Part shown: piece after piece, positions 9,214 to 17,662 of the stretch | Layout: the number at the start of each line of letters is the position of its first letter | Position numbering within the stretch: the stretch's first letter is position 1 | Origin: JARIHD01 sp035758825 | GTDB taxonomy: Bacteria; Patescibacteriota; Saccharimonadia; Saccharimonadales; UBA4665 | Length of the DNA stretch: 64,000 nt | Direction: 5' to 3' | Assembly (NCBI GenBank): GCA_035758825.1 | Contig: DASTWA010000005.1 | Span: forward strand, 12,273-76,272 | Position numbers and translations under genes: made by a program | Notes under the pieces: generated by a model | The model's database searches: none | The model's input: only the letters and a program-made list of their open reading frames with translations | What the model was told of the DNA's origin: nothing

Positions 9214-10001
9214 CAGTATGCACCTCGCATAAAGCCATCTATGGCCACTTGGAGGCCGTCGTTATCCACGTGAGGCACAACGTAATCGGCGGCTGCAATA
9301 AGCGAAGGGTGGGCGTTGTCCATTGCCAGTTTGGTTGCACCGTCTGGCAAGGCTGCATATATTCTTAGATCTGTTTCGCCGTCGCCTATGCCTGCAGTGT
9401 TGTGTGGCGCTATGTCTGCGTACGGCCCGTCCAACAACGTTTTAATACCGGCCTGCTTACCCACCCCGGCATATACTATTTGCATACAGCGGTGTGTAGC
9501 ACTGTCTTCGTATGCATTCGGATGACCGTCAACTTCTAGCTCGCGTACCCTTTCGGCAATCGTTTCTTCGTGATCATTCTCGAAGACAACAAATACAGAC
9601 GGCGCAGCCTCGGTAATTGCGGCTATAACCACATCTTTAGGATTTTGTGCCCTGTATTTTACCTCATATGAAATTTCAGTGCAGAGCGGACCAATAGCGC
9701 TAACTATCTTACGGATCTTATCAAGTCCCAACCACCGCGTGTACTCCGGTAGCCGTTGAGCAGTCGCAAAGTTAAAGATAGTCGCCCCGCCGTCCAGTAC
9801 GCCCAGGCCTCGAAGCCTCATGCTTGCAGCCGCTCTTTTCATTAATGCGTCTGAGCGGGTCGTTACGGGCACAAATATGCCACCCTGGTCCTCAAACTCG
9901 ACCACAGCATCAGTCACGCGTTGCGTTGGCTCATCCTTGCGTCGTCTTAGCGCAGTACCGTCCATATCGGCAAAAAGTAATTTAGCGTTAGGCGTAATCA
10001 C
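9213..10001 (-). CDS. HAD-superfamily hydrolase (Cof/sugar-phosphatase-like)
   Basis: HAD phosphatase with the nucleophile motif LLFADMDGT (Asp12 and Asp14 from the chosen start), a motif II-like PVTTRSDA, a lysine near KQAGIKTL and the acidic motif GIGDGETDL, which together make the Mg-dependent active site. The region between motifs II and III is long, as in type C2 caps of the Cof family. I start at GTG 10001, which places the nucleophile at the usual distance and has a TATATT box 6 bases upstream. An in-frame ATG at 10052 would add 17 residues (MVSAQLVEYCIVCYIFR) and is the alternative. First gene of the operon with the 79-residue protein and the histidine phosphatase. Confidence 0.82.
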   Translation of the reverse strand: MITPNAKLLFADMDGTALRRRKDEPTQRVTDAVVEFEDQGGIFVPVTTRSDALMKRAAASMRLRGLGVLDGGATIFNFATAQRLPEYTRWLGLDKIRKIVSAIGPLCTEISYEVKYRAQNPKDVVIAAITEAAPSVFVVFENDHEETIAERVRELEVDGHPNAYEDSATHRCMQIVYAGVGKQAGIKTLLDGPYADIAPHNTAGIGDGETDLRIYAALPDGATKLAMDNAHPSLIAAADYVVPHVDNDGLQVAIDGFMRGAY

Positions 10002-10052
10002 CCGAAAAATATAGCATACTATGCAATATTCTACTAACTGTGCCGAGACCAC

Positions 10053-10372
10053 GCGTCATCTGCATACAGGCGCACCATTTTGGTGCCGTTTGGGTACTCG
10101 TGTTCGTTATTGCTGTGCAGAAATTTGGACCGTCCTGTCTCCTTATATGGAAAAGTACAAAAGTCCAAACCTGTTTTACAGATCTGGACTTTAATTTTTC
10201 GGACTGGCAGGGGTTTCAGGTCGTGGTTCGAACTATGCGGTGGGAAGAATTCGAGAAAGATATCAAAGACGATGGCCGGGAAGCGGAGCTCATTGTAGAA
10301 ATTGAGCAAATACGGGAGCTTCAGGGGGGTTATTTAAATGAGAATTATCCTCCATGGCTCTATAATGGAGCT
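10053..10372. other. Intergenic stretch between the HAD operon and the TIR gene
   Basis: About 320 bases without a convincing gene. It contains a hairpin with a T-run on the plus strand (AAAGTCCA at 10160-10167 pairing with TGGACTTT at 10185-10192, followed by AATTTTT). An open frame continues upstream from the TIR gene and could extend it to an ATG at 10235, but its composition is not clearly coding. A TATAAT box at 10361-10366 lies 6 bases before the preferred TIR start. Confidence 0.5.
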
Positions 10373-11506
10373 ATGGAGCAAAAGGATTTCTTTATTAGCT
10401 ACAATAAAGCAGATGAAAAGTGGGCCACATGGACAGCGTAGACGCTTGAGCAGGCTGGCTTTAAAGTCGTTATACAGGCATGGGATTTTAGGCCTGGAGC
10501 AAACTTTGTTTTAGAAATGCAAAGAGCAGCAAGCGAAGCAAAACGTACTATAGCCATCCTATCGCCAAACTATATAACATCCTCGTTTACACAACCAGAA
10601 TGGGCTGCCGCGTTTGCTCGTGATCCTAAAGGCGAAACCAAAGCATTAGTACCCGTGGTCGTCGCAGAGTGTGACATAGAAGGTATCCTCGGTCCGATTG
10701 TACATATAAACCTTGTTGGACTCGAAGAAGATTCGGCAAGAGAAAAACTTATAGCCGGACTGGAACCCGGCCGCGCCAAGCCAATCGTTTCACCCTCCTT
10801 TCCGGGCCATACGTCGCAGACCGTTCCAACGGTGCCTAGTACACCTGAGCCACTAAAGTGGGCTCCTAACAACACTTCAGCGGTAGCTATTTTTCGCGGA
10901 CAACTTCCATCTATTAGGAGAGAGGGTGGGGCTTCCGCTATAGAATTGCATATGCTGCCTAATCCACCGCAACACTTACCTGTACGCAAACTAGAGGATC
11001 TTAAAACGGAACTAGTCGATCTTGGACGTAGTAGAGGTTTCTTCACCAGTACTGAAGGCATAACTGCCATCATGGATGACGAACTAGTTTATTGCCAGAC
11101 TAAAGAAGAAAGTAATAGTGGAAAGGGTATGCTTGTGACGCGCACGGGCCAACGTGGCGCATGGATTACCTTGCCCAAAGATAATTTCGGTTCAGTCCTG
11201 GACTTTGACGACCTAAGGCCTCGCCTTGAAAACATATTACAGACACTTCTTACTATGCCATTTCCTCGAGCGGAAAGTTATGCTTTCGCAATAAGGATTG
11301 CACCATGCATGATGCTAACACTTGGTTCGGCTAACATCCTAGGCGTGAGAAGTAGTGCCACAATGCCGTTTGCAATGAGCCGCCCAGACTCAGTGGATGT
11401 AGCGCCAGATGACGCTTTGGACACCGCTAGCTTAGATCGAAACATTGATACAATCGTGGACGAATTGCTGGCTAGGATACGAGCGCAATTCGCAAAGATC
11501 TCTTAA
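10373..11506 (+). pseudogene. TIR-domain protein interrupted by an in-frame TAG
   Basis: The N-terminus reads as a bacterial TIR domain: KDFFISYNKADEKWATWTA, a stop, then TLEQAGFKVVIQAWDFRPG, a segment with the family's conserved glutamate (GANFVLEM) and an AILSPNYI strand. The TAG at 10439-10441 is in the same frame as both halves and sits where TIR proteins of this type usually carry Trp (TGG), so one G-to-A change explains it. Without it the protein would be about 377 residues, with an unrecognised C-terminal half (about residues 160-377) that may sense a ligand. TIR domains in bacteria commonly cleave NAD in antiviral defence; that role here is inference. The next ATG (10517) would lose the first TIR strands. 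It faces a nuclease-like gene in an AT-richer island. Confidence 0.75.
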
Positions 11507-11569
11507 TTTTTTCTTCGCCTTTTTAATAATCATTTAAGCCCGATGCAAGAACAATAGCCAGCGAGATGC

Positions 11570-14029
11570 TTAAGGCGTTCCGAAGAGATCATCATGCAAA
11601 ACGAAAAGGGTTCTTGATTCAACGCCCGCTGATTTGATTCTCATTCGAACCCCCTGTGGTACCGAAGCATAGTCGGAAGCAAACACAAGCCTATGTGGCT
11701 TTAGGGTTAATAGATTATCGAGATTTATATACTTGGTTAGATCCGCACTGGCAAGTTTTCTATTCTTTGCTTCACCTAAATATATCTTCCCATCTTTGAT
11801 ACAGGCTATATCGATTTCCAATTTATCGCCGTTATCTCTAAGCTCCCGCAGCTCAACTTCCGGTAAGTACAGGAAGTTCCTCGAGCCACCCTTAATATAT
11901 CGTAGTGCCAGTAGTGTGATGTGTGAGTTCGACTTATAGAATTGGTATACCGTTTCTGCAAGAGAATAATACCAGCTCGGCTCATCGGGCTGCTTCCAAC
12001 TCTGCTTGAGGATTAGTTGCCTAGTGCGACATCGTGCGCACTCGAACTCTTGCCCTATGCTGTCGTTGTCATACCAGGCTGAACATGAACACTTGTCGCA
12101 CAACAGTATCAGGCCTCGTCTTATGACTCGTATCGATAAAAGATAATCAATGAGATTGCCAGCGTTACTGCCACGTCCTAGAGCCTTCCTGATAGCCTTA
12201 ATGTCCATGTATGCTCTAGAGGAATACTCAAGAAAAATCCTTTCATTCCGCCGTCTACTTTCATCCACCCGCCTGTTGTCAGTAAACTGGTCAAAAAGCT
12301 TATTGTATTTCTTATTACCGAAGAACTTCGCAGCTTCATCAAGTGACCCAAACTTCTCAACAGTGTCATCAAAATACTTGCCTTTATCAGAAGGAAACAC
12401 GACATAATGCGCTGCAAAATAATGAGCAAATATATCTGCACTAGTGAGGAGCTTTAGCTCTGGTCGACTCAAAGTTGTATCGATATCATTGCCTGCGAAG
12501 TACGCTATGCCAGGCAATAAGTAGGCGACCCCGTCCTTACCGACCCGCACCTCATAACGCGAAGAGGTGTTCTTTAGCACTTCGTTGGCCAAGCTCGGTA
12601 GGGGTGGAAGTTGAAATCCATCAACTTGAATCGTCTGAATCCAGCGATGATACTGGGCATCAATGTAGTCAAAGTTCTTAGGCTTAATCGAACGTATTCG
12701 CTCAACACTCTCGTTGTTTACAAAGGCGACAGCTTGTTCGTTAACGTAGTTATTTGTCTCAAGCAAACGACCAATATAACTCACATCAACCTCATCCGAA
12801 GACCGAATGACGGTATGTGTCTGCGGGTTTGTCATACCGACGTACGCTAGAGACTGAATCTTTTGCAGACGGCTGCCTAACTGTCTCTTTGAAAGACTAA
12901 TGCTCGTCAGAACTATTTTCTGTTCTGAGTGATGGCCGTAACCAATTTTCTGTATATAAGCAGAGGCTAGGTTCTGTACAATTTGAGTATTCTCATCTCG
13001 CTCAGGCACTTCACCACGAGCATCGTCGATCCTTCTCATTTGTTCAATCTGCTTATAGGCATCTTGCAACGGTTTATCGGGCAACCAATGTACATTGTTT
13101 AGCATCTTTGACAGAGAAAATGCGAAACAAAAGTCCTCGAGCTTATCACCCACCACTACAGTCACGTATTCCTGCTCCTGTCTGTACGGCTCAAGCTTGA
13201 AGTATTTACCAAGCCCATTCAAGGAGAGTGAGTTTGGCAAACAAGACAAAAAATCTTCAGGTACAGTCGAACCGCCTTCAGCTATCATTCGCGATAGTCG
13301 GTCGGCTTGACCACGCTCAAGTACGTTCAGGTAGTCCTTATCGGAAACGCTGCTTAGCGCATCCGATATTGCGATGCCGCTTGGCTCTAAATCTGCTTCG
13401 AACTGTTCGGTAATCGCACCAGATCTCATTTTAGCCATCAGATTGAAGGCAGGATCTGATAACTCCTTCTGCTTATAGACTGTTGGCGGCTTAATTTTAC
13501 TATGGGGTAGTATGTGTTTCACTTGCGTAAACGGAAAGTCTGGCAGTGAAGCCGCAAAAATATTATGCCTATCAACCATACGAGCATAGTGAAAAGGCGA
13601 GAGTCTATCTAAAAGCTCCTTCTTCAGCTTATCGCTAAGTCTTAGTTCATTAATGTGCAGGTTGGTATCCTGCTCCCTAATAGCTCTGTCGGCATCCTCT
13701 TCGCCCACACCTTGCGATACCCACTCGCTTCGCAGACGACCCGTGTGGGAGGCGTACTCGTCCGGGTCGGCCCACCTCAGGTCGCGAAGCGTGGTTTTGT
13801 AACTACCTAAGTAGTCAGGGCTATAACTTTCGAGAATTTCCCAGAACTTGTCTGAAATAGTATTACCATCAGTAGGAATGATGATAAAGCCCGCACCTCC
13901 CCAAAGTTGCGTAAACGTCTCAATTGCTCGCTGGCAAGTATGACGCCAATAAGGCGTCTCATTGATAAACAGAGCATACCGTTGAGGTCTGACCAAGCTA
14001 TCAATTCGTTTCCATTCCACATCAGCCAT
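11570..14029 (-). CDS. Large uncharacterised protein with zinc ribbon and PD-(D/E)XK-like nuclease domain
   Basis: An 819-residue soluble protein. The N-terminal 100 residues contain QLWGGAGFIIIPTDG and a later SPDYL; the middle is unrecognised. A four-cysteine zinc ribbon sits at about residues 645-670 (CDKC and CARC pairs). The C-terminus (about 725-800) has the order of a PD-(D/E)XK nuclease: an acidic helix, then LEIDIACIKDGKIYLGEAKNR, giving Asp and the Glu-x-Lys pair. This suggests a metal-dependent nuclease or a nuclease-fold DNA-binding protein. It is visibly AT-richer than flanking genes and lies tail to tail with the TIR gene, so a defence role is plausible (inference). The start at 14029 is the only good ATG; an overlapping frame reaching 14106 is a shadow. 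Confidence 0.78.
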   Translation of the reverse strand: MADVEWKRIDSLVRPQRYALFINETPYWRHTCQRAIETFTQLWGGAGFIIIPTDGNTISDKFWEILESYSPDYLGSYKTTLRDLRWADPDEYASHTGRLRSEWVSQGVGEEDADRAIREQDTNLHINELRLSDKLKKELLDRLSPFHYARMVDRHNIFAASLPDFPFTQVKHILPHSKIKPPTVYKQKELSDPAFNLMAKMRSGAITEQFEADLEPSGIAISDALSSVSDKDYLNVLERGQADRLSRMIAEGGSTVPEDFLSCLPNSLSLNGLGKYFKLEPYRQEQEYVTVVVGDKLEDFCFAFSLSKMLNNVHWLPDKPLQDAYKQIEQMRRIDDARGEVPERDENTQIVQNLASAYIQKIGYGHHSEQKIVLTSISLSKRQLGSRLQKIQSLAYVGMTNPQTHTVIRSSDEVDVSYIGRLLETNNYVNEQAVAFVNNESVERIRSIKPKNFDYIDAQYHRWIQTIQVDGFQLPPLPSLANEVLKNTSSRYEVRVGKDGVAYLLPGIAYFAGNDIDTTLSRPELKLLTSADIFAHYFAAHYVVFPSDKGKYFDDTVEKFGSLDEAAKFFGNKKYNKLFDQFTDNRRVDESRRRNERIFLEYSSRAYMDIKAIRKALGRGSNAGNLIDYLLSIRVIRRGLILLCDKCSCSAWYDNDSIGQEFECARCRTRQLILKQSWKQPDEPSWYYSLAETVYQFYKSNSHITLLALRYIKGGSRNFLYLPEVELRELRDNGDKLEIDIACIKDGKIYLGEAKNRKLASADLTKYINLDNLLTLKPHRLVFASDYASVPQGVRMRIKSAGVESRTLFVLHDDLFGTP

Positions 14030-14122
14030 ATCTGTCTAGATTTTATTCCCTGACTGCCTCTTATGAAAGTGGAGAGAAAGGATTCGAACCAGTCCAAACT
14101 TTTCAACAGGGGTGAGCAAAAT

Positions 14123-14150
14123 AAAAGAACGAGCTTTCGCTCGCTCTTTA
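14123..14150 (-). terminator. Hairpin terminator upstream of the nuclease-like gene
   Basis: On the minus strand AAAGAGCGAGC, a GAAA loop and GCTCGTTCTTT form an 11-base stem with one G-T pair, followed by TATTTT. It would end transcription arriving from the tRNA-Trp side before the 819-residue gene. Confidence 0.6.
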
Positions 14151-14165
14151 CCTTAAGAATCTAAC

Positions 14166-14183
14166 TTGGCAGGGGAGACAGGA
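14166..14183. repeat. 18-base direct repeat of the tRNA-Trp 3' end
   Basis: The 18 bases here are identical to 14351-14368, which include the CCA and the acceptor 3' strand of tRNA-Trp. A copy of a tRNA 3' end beside the intact tRNA is typical of attachment sites, but no integrase gene is present in the window. Confidence 0.65.
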
Positions 14184-14312
14184 TCGCTGCGCTCCGCCAC
14201 TGCGGCGTGCTCGAAGCAAGCTTCTGCGCGCGTCCTCGCTCTGCCGAACCTGCGACTACTGTCTTTTGCTTCGCAAAATCCGTGTCACAGAACCCAGCCC
14301 AGTATCCCAAAC

Positions 14313-14352
14313 AACAAAAATGACACAAATTTGCATCTGTGTCATTTTTGTT
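14313..14352 (-). terminator. Terminator of tRNA-Trp
   Basis: A perfect 15-base inverted repeat (14313-14327 with 14338-14352) with a 10-base loop directly follows the tRNA on the minus strand. Runs of A and T flank the stem, so it can work in both directions. Confidence 0.8.
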
Positions 14353-14427
14353 GGCAGGGGAGACAGGACTCGAACCTGCGACACCCGGTTTTGGAGACCG
14401 GTGCTCTACCAACTGAGCTACTCCCCT
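14352..14427 (-). tRNA. tRNA-Trp (anticodon CCA)
   Basis: On the minus strand the gene folds as a complete cloverleaf: acceptor AGGGGAG pairing with CTCCCCT, D-arm AGCTCAGTTGGTAGAGC, anticodon arm with loop CTCCAAA (anticodon CCA), T-arm CAGGTTCGAGTCCTG, discriminator G and an encoded CCA end. The gene overlaps its own terminator by one base. Adjacent partial copies of its 3' end suggest it has served as an integration target. Confidence 0.96.
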
Positions 14428-14453
14428 ATGGTGTGGAACAGGCCTATAGTACG

Positions 14454-15296
14454 CTATTTTGTCATTTTTGTCATTAGCGAGTGTCTGGTTGTGGCGCCTA
14501 GGAGCTTAGGGCGCGCCCGCAGCAAAATGCCGAAGGCTAGGGCGGCCAGCGCTATGACGGGGTAATACACGGCGGCATGTTCTACCAGCGGTTCCGCGGA
14601 ATCGGAATGAGGGAACAGCACTCTCCCCAAGTTGAATAGAACGTGCATGAACAGCACGGCAGACACGCATCCTCCTGATGTCTGGTATAGCCGGACGTAT
14701 ATATAGCGGACCGCGATTGTGCCCCCAACACCCCAGGCAATCCAGGATAACGTGCGGCCCTGGACGAGCATAGACGGGACATGCCAGAGCGCCCAGGGCG
14801 TTCCGATCAGCAATGCTGTCTGCAGGCTGCCGAACCTCGCCAGTGCCTTATCGGCCGCATACGCCGTATAACCGGCTTCTTCGCCGATGGCGCCGGCGTA
14901 GAAGAAGCCAAGCAAAAGCAGCACGCCTGCAAAGGTTATCCCTGCGCCGGACGGCACACCATAGCCCAACATCTCCAATGCTGCATATGTAGCCGCGTAT
15001 ACGGCTGACGGCACAGTGATGACCGCCAGCAGGCTGCGGACGGACAGCTTGCGGACGTCTCCCAGGCGTCCGAGCAGAGCTTTGGCCGCTCGGGCCCCGT
15101 TTTGGCGCCAGGCAATAATATAGGCAGCGGCCAGCGGCGTGAAGGCAGCACCGATGTCGCCGATTGGGATGTCCAGTGGCAAACCGGTGTTTTTGGTGAG
15201 GAAACTGATCAGCCAAAAAGGGACACTCAAGGCATAGACGAGCACAAAAAAAGTCAGTAAGGATTCTTTGGTTGGTTTGGAGGATTGTTTGGACAT
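14454..15296 (-). CDS. CPBP family intramembrane metalloprotease
   Basis: A 280-residue multi-pass membrane protein. It carries the CPBP (Abi/CAAX protease) signatures: a Glu-Glu pair in AGAIGEEAGYTAYAADKAL near residue 145, a histidine in TPWALWHVP near residue 170, and HVLFNLG in a later helix. These residues hold the catalytic metal in the family. The usual arginine four residues after the EE pair is not present, which is a mild departure. The family includes prenyl-protein proteases and bacteriocin self-immunity proteins, and which applies here cannot be told. It is divergent from the alpha/beta hydrolase at 15376. Confidence 0.85.
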   Translation of the reverse strand: MSKQSSKPTKESLLTFFVLVYALSVPFWLISFLTKNTGLPLDIPIGDIGAAFTPLAAAYIIAWRQNGARAAKALLGRLGDVRKLSVRSLLAVITVPSAVYAATYAALEMLGYGVPSGAGITFAGVLLLLGFFYAGAIGEEAGYTAYAADKALARFGSLQTALLIGTPWALWHVPSMLVQGRTLSWIAWGVGGTIAVRYIYVRLYQTSGGCVSAVLFMHVLFNLGRVLFPHSDSAEPLVEHAAVYYPVIALAALAFGILLRARPKLLGATTRHSLMTKMTK

Positions 15297-15375
15297 AACG
15301 TAATAATTGTAACGCTTGTAGATAAAAATGTAGCTGACGAAGTATAATACCGAATGAACATGGCAGGCTCAGAGC

Positions 15376-16191
15376 ATGGCACTCAGTAATTGGTTTACAC
15401 ACAGGGTAATGGGCGTTCCGTATACGCTGCATTGCCGGATGGATAGCGGCGAGGGGCCTATAACGATCGTGCTGCTGCATGGCATTGCCAGCACCGGAAG
15501 CGTCTGGCAGCACATTGGCAAGTATTTTCAGGGTCAGCCCGTGCGGGTGATTGAACTCGACCTGCTTGGGTTTGGCGGCTCACCCAAGCCTACCGCAAGA
15601 TGGGTCAAATACAATGTCGAGGACCACGCCAAGGCGATTATTTGGACGCTGACCAAATTGGGGGTGGATGCCAGCGACCAAGTACGGCTGGTGGGCCATT
15701 CCATGGGCGGCTTGGTAGCAATCGGCGTAGCCACACTGCGGCCCAAGCTGGTAGACGAACTCATTTTGTACGAGCCGCCATTCTATTTAGGCATCCCTGC
15801 TGACAGCCCGTTTACCCACCGGCTCAAGACCTATCTAAAGCTCTACAATGCCATGATCGGACGGGGCGGGTCGTTCATTCGGCGGGCAAGTGTCCCGCTC
15901 AACACCATCGCGCCGCTGACTGGTTTTACGCTCAAAAAAGACAACTGGGTGCCATTCCAGCGCAGTATGTACCACATTGTGTTAGGATTTGATGCGATTG
16001 CGGCGCTCAAAGCACTGCAGACGCCTACCAAGATACTCTATGGCAGGTATGATTCGTTCGTATTCGATGATGCGGCAAATACCTTTTTTGGGCATAAAGC
16101 CAAACATGTGGCCGTTACCGAGCTGCCGACAACCCATATCCTGACGCCGCACGCCAGCAAAGTCTTGGCGGAAGAGATCCTCAAAAAGTAA
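15376..16191 (+). CDS. Alpha/beta hydrolase
   Basis: A 271-residue alpha/beta hydrolase. The oxyanion-side motif LLHGIAST is near residue 35, the nucleophile elbow GHSMGG near residue 111, the acid in LYGRYDSF near residue 222 and the catalytic His in TTHIL near residue 256. The lid region between residues 140 and 200 is helical. The substrate is unknown; the family covers esterases, lipases and related enzymes. No signal peptide is seen, so it is probably cytoplasmic. A TATAAT box lies at 15343-15348, and a short out-of-frame ORF starting at 15354 overlaps the start codon; it may be chance. Confidence 0.88.
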   Translation: MALSNWFTHRVMGVPYTLHCRMDSGEGPITIVLLHGIASTGSVWQHIGKYFQGQPVRVIELDLLGFGGSPKPTARWVKYNVEDHAKAIIWTLTKLGVDASDQVRLVGHSMGGLVAIGVATLRPKLVDELILYEPPFYLGIPADSPFTHRLKTYLKLYNAMIGRGGSFIRRASVPLNTIAPLTGFTLKKDNWVPFQRSMYHIVLGFDAIAALKALQTPTKILYGRYDSFVFDDAANTFFGHKAKHVAVTELPTTHILTPHASKVLAEEILKK

Positions 16192-16246
16192 CGCCGCCCC
16201 TGTATAACTTTGCTAAGGGCGTAAAATCTGGTATATCTTATATACA

Positions 16247-16909
16247 ATGAGTACTAAGGTCATACCAAACAAACCATTACTAATCTTGCTTTACGGGTTT
16301 CCCGGAGCTGGTAAGACCTATTTTGCCCGCCAACTGTGCGAACACTTCCAGGCGGCACATGTACACGGAGACCGGATTCGTTCCGAGCTTTTTGAGCAGC
16401 CCCGCTACGACCGTGAAGAGAACGAGGTCGTCAACCACCTGATGGACTACATGACCCACGAATTCCTGAATGCCGGCATGAGCGTGGTTTATGACGCTAA
16501 CGCCATGCGCCTTAGCCAGCGCCGCCTGCTGCGCGACATGGCCCGCAAGGCTGGCGCCCAGCCAGTACTCATCTGGCAGCAAATCGATGTCGAAAGCGCC
16601 TACTTGCGCGCCTCCAAGCGGGACCGCCGTAAAGCCGACGACAAGTTCTCGCCGGCTATTGACCGGCCGACCTTTGAGCGAATTGCCAGTGGCATGCAAA
16701 ATCCGCACAACGAAGAATACATCGTCATTAGCGGCAAACATGTATTCGGAACCCAGTTGAGCGCCCTTATGAAGCGTCTCCAAGAGCTCGGCCTTGTCGC
16801 GGTCAGCGAAACCAATGCCAAATTGGTCAAGCCAGGGCTCGTCAATCTCATTCCCAAGCCCATAGCCGGGCGCGTGGACATGAGCCGCCGCAATATCGTG
16901 ATCCGATAG
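16247..16909 (+). CDS. P-loop ATP-binding kinase (AAA_33/zeta-toxin-like)
   Basis: A 220-residue P-loop NTPase with Walker A GFPGAGKT near residue 15, a conserved GDRIRSELF segment (Asp-Arg next to the phosphate acceptor site in this fold) and a strand ending YDAN near residue 85, where the Asp usually assists catalysis. The pattern is that of small-molecule or polynucleotide-type kinases of the AAA_33 group, which includes zeta toxins, but there is no antitoxin gene beside it. It is followed after 4 bases by a metallopeptidase and probably shares its mRNA. Confidence 0.78.
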   Translation: MSTKVIPNKPLLILLYGFPGAGKTYFARQLCEHFQAAHVHGDRIRSELFEQPRYDREENEVVNHLMDYMTHEFLNAGMSVVYDANAMRLSQRRLLRDMARKAGAQPVLIWQQIDVESAYLRASKRDRRKADDKFSPAIDRPTFERIASGMQNPHNEEYIVISGKHVFGTQLSALMKRLQELGLVAVSETNAKLVKPGLVNLIPKPIAGRVDMSRRNIVIR

Positions 16910-16913
16910 GCAC

Positions 16914-17654
16914 GTGATGGCCACCAAACAAATACAAATCCCTGAAATTGGCACCGTAACACTTTACAAGCGCAAGGGGAACCGGACGCTGCGCATTACT
17001 ATTGGCGCCGGCGGCGAGGTACGGGTGTCGCTGCCCTACTGGCTGCCGTACCGGGCAGGCGAGCAATTTGCTATGTCCAAAGCTAATTGGATTGCAGCCA
17101 ACCGCACCGGTACCAGCAAAACCCTGGCGCACGGGTCGGGCATCGGCAAGGCCCATCGCCTGCATTTTGAGATGCAAGCGATGGCCACCAAAGTGAATGC
17201 CCGCATTGTATCCAACGAAGTCCGGGTCAGCTTTCCGGCCATCTACTCCGCCGAAGACCGCATCGTGCAGCTGGCCGCCCACAAGGCTAGTATCCGGGCG
17301 CTCCGCAAAGAAGCCGCCGCGCTGCTTCCTCAGCGCTTGGAGGCACTGGCCGGCCAAACCGGCCACATCTACAATGGCGTAACGATCAAGCAACTCAAAA
17401 GCCGCTGGGGAAGCTGCAACAGCAACCAGGAGATCACGCTCAATTTGTTCTTAATGCAATTGCCTTGGCATTTGATCGACTACGTACTGATGCACGAACT
17501 GACCCACACCAGGGTCATGCAGCACGGCGCGCCTTTCTGGAAGGCCATGGAAGAATACATGCCCGACGCTCGGCAGCTGCGCAAACAGATGAGCTCTTAC
17601 CAACCCGTTCTGCTGCCAATTCAACGCGCACCAGAACGGCGAAGTATGATTTAA
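16914..17654 (+). CDS. YgjP-like (DUF45) zinc metallopeptidase
   Basis: About 246 residues. The C-terminal half has the YgjP/DUF45 signatures: KSRWGSCNSNQEITLN followed by the zinc motif HELTHTRVMQHG (HExxH with a third His nearby) and FWKAMEEYMP. The N-terminal half is the beta-rich region usual for the family. The biological role of YgjP proteins is not settled. The frame opens with GTG 16914 immediately followed by ATG 16917; either could start it. It sits between the P-loop kinase and the sensor kinase and is probably co-transcribed with both. Confidence 0.85.
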   Translation: MMATKQIQIPEIGTVTLYKRKGNRTLRITIGAGGEVRVSLPYWLPYRAGEQFAMSKANWIAANRTGTSKTLAHGSGIGKAHRLHFEMQAMATKVNARIVSNEVRVSFPAIYSAEDRIVQLAAHKASIRALRKEAAALLPQRLEALAGQTGHIYNGVTIKQLKSRWGSCNSNQEITLNLFLMQLPWHLIDYVLMHELTHTRVMQHGAPFWKAMEEYMPDARQLRKQMSSYQPVLLPIQRAPERRSMI

Positions 17655-17662
17655 TAGAGCAT

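Larger units (their letters stand above)
14030..14351. other. Island boundary: tRNA fragments and hairpins, no gene
   Basis: About 320 bases without a gene. 14066-14092 reads on the minus strand as the T-arm and 3' end of a tRNA (GGTTCGAATCC then TTTCTCTCC) but no matching 5' half exists. 14123-14150 is a GAAA-loop hairpin with a T-run on the minus strand. 14166-14183 repeats exactly the last 18 bases of the tRNA-Trp region at 14351-14368, and about 60 bases later the 12-base CGAACCTGCGAC of the same tRNA recurs, so a copy of the tRNA 3' part appears to be split by an insertion. This pattern fits a site where elements integrate into tRNA genes. Confidence 0.6.

Noticed and set aside
10224..10236. 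GGTTCGAA sequence as a left attachment site matching the tRNA fragment at 14066-14092
   Set aside because: Only about 9 bases match, in the opposite orientation, which is within chance.
10034..10309. Minus-strand frame ending NEHEYPNGTKMVRLYADDAW, which loosely recalls a Nudix C-terminus
   Set aside because: No Nudix box or start region is present and the upstream part is low-quality coding; at most a tiny relic.
10439..10441. TAG in the TIR gene read as a recoded sense codon
   Set aside because: TAG ends several clear genes in the window (for example rplL and the 45-residue acidic ORF), so general recoding is not supported.
11636..11660. tRNA-like GGTTCGAAT inside the 819-residue gene
   Set aside because: It is part of coding sequence and has no adjacent acceptor or anticodon arms.
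15354..15389. 11-codon ORF MNMAGSEHGTQ overlapping the start of the alpha/beta hydrolase as a leader peptide
   Set aside because: It lies just after a TATAAT box, but there is no terminator or alternative fold to support regulation.
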